Source: Bacteroidales bacterium
GTDB lineage: Bacteria; Bacteroidota; Bacteroidia; Bacteroidales; UBA932
DNA: 5,408 nt
Reading direction: 5' to 3'
NCBI GenBank assembly: GCA_024681565.1
Contig: JAILAO010000120.1
Location: 1 to 5,408 of the forward strand
Part shown: positions 1 through 5,408 of the stretch, one piece after another
How the letters are laid out: each line of letters starts with the position of its first letter
Position numbering within the stretch: the first letter of the stretch is position 1
Program-made: the position numbers and the translations under genes
The notes under the pieces: generated by a model
The model's input: the letters and a program-made list of their open reading frames with translations, nothing else
Databases searched by the model: none
Told to the model about the DNA's origin: nothing

Positions 1-890
1 AGCTCGCGACGGGCGAACTGGCCGCCGTCGATCCCGGCGACGCCCTCTCTGCCTGCGAATGGCTCGCCGTCGCGAGCGTCGGAGTCCGTCCGGGCGGGGT
101 AGGTCGCATCTTCCTGGCCGCGCCGGTGGACCCGGAGGACCTGCCGGAACTGATCCGCACCCGCGACCGCGTCGTCTGGGACAGCAAAGCCGGCGCGGCC
201 CTGGCCCGGCGCGAGCGCCGCATCGGCGGCCTGCTGGTGGACGCCCGCCCCCTGTCGGAGGAAGGCATCCGGGAACTCCGGACGCAGGCCATCTGCGAAG
301 CGGCGCAGAAAGAAGGGACGGCGATGCTGGATTTCTCCGACGAAGTCGGAAACCTCCAGCGGCGCGTCGCCGCCGTGGCCGCCTGGCACCCTGAACTGAA
401 CTTGCCCGACCTCTCGACAGAGGCTGTCCTGCAGACGGCGCCGGGCTGGCTTCCGCCTTTTGTCGGACGGGCCACGACCGTCGCGGAACTCAAGAAGATC
501 GATCTCTGCACGGCCCTCTGGACCCTGCTGGACTACGCCCAGCAGCAGGCCGTGGACCGGCTTGCCCCTACGCATATCGCCGTACCGACGGGCAGCCGCA
601 TCCGTGTCGAATACCGGCAGGGTGCCGACGCCCCCGTTCTCCGCGTGCGGCTGCAGGAATGCTTCGGCCTGCTCGACACCCCGCGGGTGGACGACGGCCG
701 GCGCCCCGTCCTGATGGAACTGCTCTCGCCCGGCTACAAGCCCGTCCAGCTCACTTCCGACCTGCGGAGCTTCTGGTCCGGGACCTATTTCGAGGTACGC
801 AAAGAACTGCGCCGGCGCTACCCCAGACACGCCTGGCCGGACGACCCCCTCGAAGCGGAAGCCGTCCGGGGTGTCCGCCGGAAAGGCTGA
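1..890 (+). CDS. hrpB: ATP-dependent helicase HrpB, C-terminal part (5' end outside window)
   Basis: C-terminal 295 residues of an HrpB-type DEAH/RHA-family RNA helicase; the first complete codon is at base 3. Reading continues upstream of the first candidate start (GTG at 126) with helicase-like sequence (RIFLAAPVDPEDL), so the true start lies outside the window and the Walker and DEAH motifs are not visible. The last ~150 residues match the HrpB C-terminal domain: APTHIAVPTGSRIRVEY (visible residues ~188-204), RVRLQECFGLLDTP (~214-227), ELLSPGYKPVQLTSDLRSFW (~239-258) and RYPRHAWPDDP (~272-282), ending in a short basic tail. The spacing and order of these blocks fit the family and the end looks complete. 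HrpB is a cytoplasmic protein found in many bacteria whose physiological role is poorly defined; ATP-driven RNA unwinding is inferred from the family. The gene converges on the esterase gene, 20 bases away. Family assignment is confident; the cellular role is not. Confidence 0.92.
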   Translation, partial: LATGELAAVDPGDALSACEWLAVASVGVRPGGVGRIFLAAPVDPEDLPELIRTRDRVVWDSKAGAALARRERRIGGLLVDARPLSEEGIRELRTQAICEAAQKEGTAMLDFSDEVGNLQRRVAAVAAWHPELNLPDLSTEAVLQTAPGWLPPFVGRATTVAELKKIDLCTALWTLLDYAQQQAVDRLAPTHIAVPTGSRIRVEYRQGADAPVLRVRLQECFGLLDTPRVDDGRRPVLMELLSPGYKPVQLTSDLRSFWSGTYFEVRKELRRRYPRHAWPDDPLEAEAVRGVRRKG

Positions 891-910
891 ATTGTTCGCG
901 CTTCGCCGGT

Positions 911-2404
911 CTAAGGTCTGGGAAAGGCGGGACGCGGCGCGGCGAGCGGTTCGCCCATCGCAGAGGCCTCCGCCTCGGCATCGTCCAGCTTCCACACCAT
1001 AAACTCCGGCTTTGCGGCCGTGTAAGGCGTCCACGCACCTCCCTCGGGACCGTTCGGGTCGCCGTACTTGGCGAAATCGGACCACGCGGTCAGCATCCGC
1101 TCGGAGAGGTCCCAGTCACCCTGTGTCCAGGGCCGCCAGCAATGCTTCAGCGACTTGAACACATACCACAGGTCGGAGGAGTGGAAGGCGCCCTGCAGCA
1201 CGTTCGGACGTCCGTCCGTCGGCAGCGGCCGCGCAAACTGGTAAGCATAGGCGACGCCGCCTTTTTCCTCGCGGTTGAGGCAGAACGCGCGGATCTGGTC
1301 GCCCATGTTGCCCGAATCATTGAGCGTATAGCCGATCATATAGGGGATGTTCGCCAGCGTGCCGTCGAGGCAGGCCTCGTCGAAAGACTCCTTGAGCACA
1401 TAACCGTCGATATACGGGGCGATGGGCATCGCGGAAAGGACGCTGCGCCGGCCGGTCACGTTGGTATAGATCGTGCCGAGGGCGAAAATGGTCTCGGTCG
1501 AGGCACGGCGCAGGGCGGAGAGGTCCTTGAGGTTGGCCCAGTCCGTCACGGCCTGGATGGAGGCTTCCGCCTCGGCGAGCGTCGTCATTTTCTGGACCGG
1601 CATCACCGGACCGCCCGGGAACATCGGCTGCGCCGGTTTCGACGGATCCACCAGACCGCTGCCGCTCATGATGACGGCTTTGTTGAACAGACCTTTGGTG
1701 AGCGGCGAGGCGCTCAGGAACTTCACGCTGCGCGACCCGGCGCTCTGGCCGAAGATCATCACGTTGTCGGGATCCCCGCCGAACTGGCTGATGTTCTTCT
1801 GGACCCACTTCAGCACGGCGATCTGGTCAAGCGTCCCCCAGTTGCCCGTGGCATGTTCGGGGTCCTCGGCGGAGAGGGCGGGATGGGCGAAGAAACCGAA
1901 CGGCCCCACACGGTAATTGAAGGACACCAGCACGACATCCTTGCCGGCCCACTCCTGGCCGTCGAATTCCGGCTCGGAGCCCCAGCCTTCGCGCAGGCCG
2001 CCGCCGAAGATCCACACCGCGACCGGCAGCTTCCTGTCCGTCTGTCCGGGCGCCTTGGTCCATACATTCAGGTAGAGACAGTCCTCACTGTACGGCGCTT
2101 CGTCGCCATAGCCCCATTCGGTGGTATAGCCGCCGGGGTAGTGGGCCGCCTGGAAGGCCGGATGGCCGAATTTGTCGCAGACGCGCACCCCTTCCCAGGG
2201 GATGACGGGCTGCGGGGCGCGCCATCGGTTCTCTCCGACCGGCGGCGCGGCATAGGGGATGCCGCGGAAAACGGTCACGCCCGGCAGGTCTGCCGGAACA
2301 CCCTGGACCAGCCCGCCCTCGACGGTGAGGACGGGGCTCTGCGGCGCCGTGGCCGTGCAGGCGGCCAGCGCCAGCGCGCAGAGGAACAAGAAATATTTTT
2401 TCAT
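911..2404 (-). CDS. Type-B carboxylesterase, exported lipoprotein
   Basis: Complete 497-residue alpha/beta-hydrolase of the carboxylesterase type B (PnbA/cholinesterase-like) family, predicted to hydrolyse carboxylic esters; the substrate is unknown. The N-terminus MKKYFLFLCALALAAC is a lipoprotein signal with lipobox LAAC and lipidated Cys16. No acidic run follows the Cys, so a periplasm-facing anchor is more likely than surface display (inference). The family motif EDCLYLNVW is at 107-115, with Cys76 and Cys109 placed like the conserved disulfide. The nucleophile elbow is GQSAG (219-223, Ser221). The probable acid is Asp363 in GYTLNDSG, where many relatives have Glu, and the probable His is His408 in GAFHSSDLW. 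The oxyanion-hole motif reads WIFGGG (131-136), with Phe133 where HGGG is usual. Length is normal for the family. The start is the first possible one: an in-frame stop lies at 2431-2429 with no start codon between. It is transcribed away from the metalloprotease gene and probably has its own promoter. Confidence 0.93.
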   Translation of the reverse strand: MKKYFLFLCALALAACTATAPQSPVLTVEGGLVQGVPADLPGVTVFRGIPYAAPPVGENRWRAPQPVIPWEGVRVCDKFGHPAFQAAHYPGGYTTEWGYGDEAPYSEDCLYLNVWTKAPGQTDRKLPVAVWIFGGGLREGWGSEPEFDGQEWAGKDVVLVSFNYRVGPFGFFAHPALSAEDPEHATGNWGTLDQIAVLKWVQKNISQFGGDPDNVMIFGQSAGSRSVKFLSASPLTKGLFNKAVIMSGSGLVDPSKPAQPMFPGGPVMPVQKMTTLAEAEASIQAVTDWANLKDLSALRRASTETIFALGTIYTNVTGRRSVLSAMPIAPYIDGYVLKESFDEACLDGTLANIPYMIGYTLNDSGNMGDQIRAFCLNREEKGGVAYAYQFARPLPTDGRPNVLQGAFHSSDLWYVFKSLKHCWRPWTQGDWDLSERMLTAWSDFAKYGDPNGPEGGAWTPYTAAKPEFMVWKLDDAEAEASAMGEPLAAPRPAFPRP

Positions 2405-2424
2405 ACAAAAGAGGATTTCTACTG

Positions 2425-2454
2425 CAAGTTAGACAGAGAAAGCCGGACGCACAA
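2425..2454 (-). promoter_or_regulatory. Candidate Bacteroidota-type promoter of the esterase gene
   Basis: On the minus strand a TTG (2454-2452, within CTTG) is followed after 20 bases by TAACTTG (2431-2425). This resembles the Bacteroidota pattern of a -33 TTTG and a -7 TAnnTTTG, with one T missing in the -7 element. Transcription would start roughly 5-8 bases downstream, leaving a short leader of about 15 bases before the ATG at 2404. No Shine-Dalgarno sequence is visible in that leader, as is usual in this phylum. The call rests on motif likeness, spacing and position only. Confidence 0.5.
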
Positions 2455-2490
2455 GCGCCTTCCCGCACGATGGTCGAATATTGCAATAAA

Positions 2491-2521
2491 ATGACGTAAA
2501 CCGGGAAAAATGCGTATCTTG
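2491..2521 (+). promoter_or_regulatory. Candidate Bacteroidota-type promoter of the metalloprotease gene
   Basis: TATCTTG (2515-2521) has the same shortened TAnnTTG form as the opposite promoter and sits 26 bases before the ATG at 2548. The upstream element is weak: ATGACG at 2491-2496, resembling a -33/-35 box, about 18-21 bases before the -7 element. The surrounding sequence is AT-rich compared with the genes. A start near 2526-2529 would give a leader of about 20 bases, with only a weak AGG before the ATG as a possible ribosome contact. Position and the matching core on the other strand are the main support. Confidence 0.45.
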
Positions 2522-2547
2522 TAATCCCTACCATTATCATCCAGGTT

Positions 2548-5004
2548 ATGTCCAAAAGATTCACAATTGTCGCGGCCATCCTGCTGGCCGCCACGCTGAC
2601 GGCCGGCGCCCAGGGCCGCAAACCCGCGTCTGCCCCCAAAGACTCCCCCTCCGACAAGGAAAAAACCGAAAAGCCGGTCGAGCTCAAGCTCGCCGCCGGC
2701 CTGCACGCTGTCGGCCAGAACGAAAAAGACTGGTACTTTGAAGTGCCCGACAGTCTGCTCGGCCGCAGGATGCTCGCCGTCACCCGATACAACAGCATGA
2801 CCGCCGGCGCCGGTACGTACGGCGGCGAGGAAGTCAACGAAGTGATGCTCTATTGGGAGAAGGCGTCCAACGACAACCTGCTTCTCCGTGTCGACGTGGT
2901 CAACATCAAGTCCATCGACGACGACCAGGAGATCAGCAAGGCCGTCCGGGTCAGTTCCGAGAACCCGATCGTCGCCTCCTTCAAGCCCGAGAAAGGCGCA
3001 AGCGAAGGCACCACCCGCATCAAGGTCAATTCTCTCTTCGAGGGGGATACCCAGATCTTCTCGCTGGACAGCCGCACCAAGCGCCAGTACAACCTGGGCG
3101 GCCTCAAGGGCGACGCGTCCTTCATCAACAGCATCCGCACCTACCCGATCAACACCGAAGTAACGGTCACCAAGACCTATACCTATAACGCCCCGGCCCC
3201 GGGCGCCGGCGCGATGGGCGGCGGACGTACCGCCTCCACCTCTCTGCCTGCCGGACGTGAAGCCGGCACCGTGACCGTCGTGCTCAACACCTCCATCGTC
3301 CTGCTGCCCAAGGAACCGATGCAGCAGCGCTGGTTCGACTCCCGCGTGGGCTACTTTGCCGGCGGCTACAGCGAATTCTCCGACGACCAGCAGGGCGTCG
3401 AAAGCATCCGTTTCATCGCCCGCTACCGCCTTGAGGCGCGTCCCGAGGATGTCGAGCGCCAGAAACGCGGCGAGCTCGTCGAACCCCTCAAGCCGATCGT
3501 GTACTACATCGATCCGGCTACGCCGAAACAGTGGCGCAAGTACCTGATCGCCGGTGTCAACGACTGGAACGTCGCCTTCGAGCAGGCGGGCTGGAAGAAC
3601 GCCATCCACGCCGAAGAATGGCCCGAGGACAACCCGGACATGAGCCTCGAGGATGCCCGTTTCTGCGTGATCCGCTACCTGGCCTCCCCGATCGCCAACG
3701 CCTATGGTCCCAACGTACACGATCCCCGTTCCGGCGAGATCATCGAGAGCCATGTGGGCTGGTATCACAACGTGATGACCCTGGTCCACGACTGGTACCA
3801 GATCCAGGCCGGCGCCGTAGATCCGCGTGCCCGCAAGATCAAGTATGACGAAGAACTGATGGGCGACCTGATCCGCTTCGTTTCCTCCCACGAGGTCGGC
3901 CACACCCTCGGCCTGCGCCACAACATGGGCGCCAGCAGCCAGACGCCGGTAGAGAAACTCCGCGACAAGGCCTGGGTCGAGGCCAACGGCCACACCGTCA
4001 GCATCATGGATTACGCCCGCTTCAACTACGTAGCCCAGCCGGAGGACGGCATCGGCAAGACCGGTCTCTACCCGCGCATCGGCGACTATGACAAATGGGC
4101 CATCGAATTCGGTTACAAACCGACCTACCTCAAGAGCGCCAAGGAGGACCACCTCTATTGGAACAAGGTCATCATCGAGCGCCTCGAAGCCAACCCGCGC
4201 CTGTGGTTCGGCGGCGAAGGCCGTGACGGCGATCCCCGCGCCCTGACCGAGGATCTCGGCGACGATGCCGTGGCCGCCAGCAACTACGGCATCCTCAACC
4301 TCAAGCGCACCATCACGGAAATTCCGGCGTGGAACGCCGAAGAGGCGGATATGTACGTCCACGTGGCCCGGATGTACGAAGCCCTCATCGGGCAGTACAA
4401 CCGCTACCTCGGCCATGTCTCCGCCAACATCGGCGGCCGTTTCCTGACCAACCACAGCATCGAGCAGCCGGACATCACCAAATACACCGCCGTCCCCAAG
4501 GCCCGCCAGAAGGCGGCGCTGAACTGGCTGGACGAGAACCTCTTCCAAAAGCCGTCCTGGCTGGTGGAAGTCCCCTACATCTGGGACATCACCGACGCCC
4601 CCGACAACTACCTCTACACGCTGGTCAACAACGTGGTGAGCCCCAACAACCTGCTCAGCATCATGAAGCTCTCGCGGCTGGCCCATTTCGCTGAATACGA
4701 CGCCTCCAACTACAGCCCCGAAGAGTACCTTTCCGATCTCACGGGCATGGTCTTCTCCGAGCTCGGCAAGGGCGGCAAGGTGGACAGTTACCGCCGTTAC
4801 CTCCAGCGCCGCTTCGTCAGCGCGGCCATCAGTGCCATCAGCGCCGACGCCGCCGCGAGCTACGACGGCCGCAACCTGATCGTCGGCCAGCTGCTGGACA
4901 TCCAGAAACGGGCCGCCAAGGCCAAGTCCTCCGACACGGCCACGCAGGCTCACTGGCAGACCCTTTCCCGCCAGATCGAGACGGCGCTCAAAGAGTTGAA
5001 ATAA
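2548..5004 (+). CDS. Exported zinc-dependent metalloprotease (DUF5118/DUF5117/DUF4953 family)
   Basis: Complete 818-residue protease of the met-zincin-like family widespread in Bacteroidota. Residues 1-21 form a type I signal peptide (basic MSKR, hydrophobic core, likely cleavage after AGA before Gln22), so the protein is periplasmic or secreted; Bacteroidota secretion tail domains are not seen. A disordered Lys/Pro/Ser-rich linker (~22-45) leads to a DUF5118-like segment (~46-80, including WYFEVPDSLLGRRML) and a DUF5117-like region (~85-290, ending in RWFDSRVGYFAGGY). The catalytic domain follows from ~315. Zinc binding is by HEVGHTLGLRH (His448, His452, His458, with Glu449 as catalytic base), and SIMDY (485-489, Met487) is the probable Met-turn. 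A long C-terminal region (~500-818) is typical of the family; the overall length is also typical. All expected active-site residues are present, so activity is likely; the substrate is unknown. The start is well defined: an in-frame stop lies at 2497-2499 with no other start between. The lipoprotein gene follows 31 bases downstream. Confidence 0.93.
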   Translation: MSKRFTIVAAILLAATLTAGAQGRKPASAPKDSPSDKEKTEKPVELKLAAGLHAVGQNEKDWYFEVPDSLLGRRMLAVTRYNSMTAGAGTYGGEEVNEVMLYWEKASNDNLLLRVDVVNIKSIDDDQEISKAVRVSSENPIVASFKPEKGASEGTTRIKVNSLFEGDTQIFSLDSRTKRQYNLGGLKGDASFINSIRTYPINTEVTVTKTYTYNAPAPGAGAMGGGRTASTSLPAGREAGTVTVVLNTSIVLLPKEPMQQRWFDSRVGYFAGGYSEFSDDQQGVESIRFIARYRLEARPEDVERQKRGELVEPLKPIVYYIDPATPKQWRKYLIAGVNDWNVAFEQAGWKNAIHAEEWPEDNPDMSLEDARFCVIRYLASPIANAYGPNVHDPRSGEIIESHVGWYHNVMTLVHDWYQIQAGAVDPRARKIKYDEELMGDLIRFVSSHEVGHTLGLRHNMGASSQTPVEKLRDKAWVEANGHTVSIMDYARFNYVAQPEDGIGKTGLYPRIGDYDKWAIEFGYKPTYLKSAKEDHLYWNKVIIERLEANPRLWFGGEGRDGDPRALTEDLGDDAVAASNYGILNLKRTITEIPAWNAEEADMYVHVARMYEALIGQYNRYLGHVSANIGGRFLTNHSIEQPDITKYTAVPKARQKAALNWLDENLFQKPSWLVEVPYIWDITDAPDNYLYTLVNNVVSPNNLLSIMKLSRLAHFAEYDASNYSPEEYLSDLTGMVFSELGKGGKVDSYRRYLQRRFVSAAISAISADAAASYDGRNLIVGQLLDIQKRAAKAKSSDTATQAHWQTLSRQIETALKELK

Positions 5005-5035
5005 TCATCAGAACAATCAGTTACTTATACTTATT
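5005..5035 (+). promoter_or_regulatory. AT-rich leader between protease and lipoprotein genes
   Basis: This 31-base gap has only 8 G/C bases, in sharp contrast to the GC-rich genes around it. It contains no hairpin that could act as a terminator and no Shine-Dalgarno sequence. TATACTTATT just before the ATG looks like a relaxed AT-rich translation-initiation region; as a -7 promoter element it is a poor match. The simplest reading is an intra-operon leader with the two genes co-transcribed; a weak promoter of its own is possible. Confidence 0.35.
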
Positions 5036-5408
5036 ATGAAAAGGACAGTCCTTATCCTTTCCATCCTTGCCTGCGCCGCCGTCGTGCTGTCTTCCTGCAA
5101 AAACAGTGGTAAGCGGGACAACAATGCAGAACCGCAGACAGAAGCCGTGGATGACTCCGCCGCCAACGACCTGGCCCGCGTTCCCGCCCACGACAACTCC
5201 GCCGAAGACGACGAACGCATCATGGATTTCCTCATCGACAATTATATTGACGGCACGTTTTTGAAGCCTGAAGCCCTGGAGGGTTTTTGTACGGACAACT
5301 TGCTCCGGCAATTGCGGGAAGACTATTCCAAGGATTACGAAGGAGATGGTTATGCCACCTGGGATTTCTACACAGAGACCCAGGACCCGGACTGGTCACT
5401 GAACGAGG
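5036..5408 (+). CDS. Lipoprotein of unknown function, 3' end outside window
   Basis: An open frame of 124 codons runs from ATG 5036 to the window end without a stop, so the gene is truncated here. Residues 1-21 are a clear lipoprotein signal: MKR, a hydrophobic stretch, then lipobox LSSC with Cys21. After the Cys come a short basic stretch (KNSGKR) and a polar, acidic linker rich in Asp, Asn, Glu and Ala (~27-60). A folded part starts near residue 61 with IMDFLIDNYIDGTFL, then CTDNLLRQLREDY and GDGYATWDFYTETQDPDW. This pattern of a helix, a short Cys-containing loop, a second helix and a Trp/Tyr-rich strand resembles small Bacteroidales envelope proteins with an NTF2-like fold (DUF3828/DUF4878-like), but I recall only a likeness and cannot assign a family. 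The start is secure: an in-frame stop lies at 4997-4999 with no start between. The body uses more TTG, TTT and TAT codons than the protease gene. Probably envelope-anchored and facing the periplasm; function unknown. Confidence 0.85.
   Translation, partial: MKRTVLILSILACAAVVLSSCKNSGKRDNNAEPQTEAVDDSAANDLARVPAHDNSAEDDERIMDFLIDNYIDGTFLKPEALEGFCTDNLLRQLREDYSKDYEGDGYATWDFYTETQDPDWSLNE

Noticed and set aside
126..890. Start of the helicase fragment at the GTG at 126 as a separate short gene
   Set aside because: The frame continues open to the window edge with helicase-like sequence, so this is an internal Val codon of hrpB.
875..930. Terminator hairpin between hrpB and the esterase gene
   Set aside because: Only 3-4 base stems such as GCC-GGAAA-GGC can be drawn and there is no U-tract on either strand.
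659..2494. 611-residue open frame on the plus strand opposite the esterase
   Set aside because: It overlaps both the end of hrpB and the whole esterase gene, has an Arg/Gly-rich product without domain likeness, and mirrors the esterase codon by codon.
2405..2547. Riboswitch, small RNA or operator palindrome in the divergent region
   Set aside because: No stem of convincing length or known aptamer pattern is visible; predicted leaders are only about 15-20 bases.
2419..4953. 844-residue open frame on the minus strand opposite the metalloprotease
   Set aside because: It is codon-aligned with a well-supported protease gene and its Val/Gly/Asp/Ala-rich product shows no recognisable domain. It is explained by codon bias in GC-rich DNA.
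5021..5311. Open frames on the minus strand across the start of the downstream lipoprotein
   Set aside because: They are shadows of the lipoprotein frame, which has a clear signal peptide, lipobox and a defined start.
1..5408. A new multi-gene defence, toxin-antitoxin or mobile system
   Set aside because: The four genes are a helicase, an esterase, a protease and an unassigned lipoprotein in ordinary arrangement, with no integrase, transposase, direct repeats, tRNA or CRISPR-like repeats.

Overview
The window looks like chromosomal DNA from a GC-rich member of the Bacteroidota, most likely the order Bacteroidales. Five things point there: lipoproteins with short N-termini and LxxC lipoboxes, a HExxHxxGxxH zinc protease of the DUF5118/DUF5117/DUF4953 type common in this phylum, no Shine-Dalgarno sequences at any of the three visible starts, AT-rich leaders, and two candidate promoters with a TAnnTTG core close to the Bacteroidota -7 element (TAnnTTTG). 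The genus cannot be fixed from the sequence. An Alistipes-like or uncultured gut or rumen Bacteroidales lineage would fit the GC content, but that is inference.

Layout. (1) Bases 1-890, plus strand: the last 295 codons of an ATP-dependent helicase HrpB, covering the end of the helicase core and the whole HrpB C-terminal domain. The gene starts outside the window. (2) Bases 911-2404, minus strand: a complete 497-residue type-B carboxylesterase made as a lipoprotein. It converges on hrpB with only 20 bases between the stops. (3) Bases 2405-2547: a 143-base divergent intergenic region with one candidate promoter facing each way. (4) Bases 2548-5004, plus strand: a complete 818-residue exported zinc metalloprotease with an intact active site. 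(5) Bases 5005-5035: a short AT-rich gap. (6) Bases 5036-5408, plus strand: the first 124 codons of a lipoprotein of unknown function, cut off by the window end.

How they work together. Three of the four genes encode cell-envelope proteins: two lipoproteins and one secreted or periplasmic protease. The protease and the downstream lipoprotein are close enough to be co-transcribed. The esterase has its own promoter in the opposite direction, and hrpB is a housekeeping-type neighbour with no evident functional link. I see no RNA gene, mobile element, CRISPR array, repeat family or defence-like cluster, and no convincing new multi-gene system. The least described parts are the truncated lipoprotein and the biological role of the metalloprotease.
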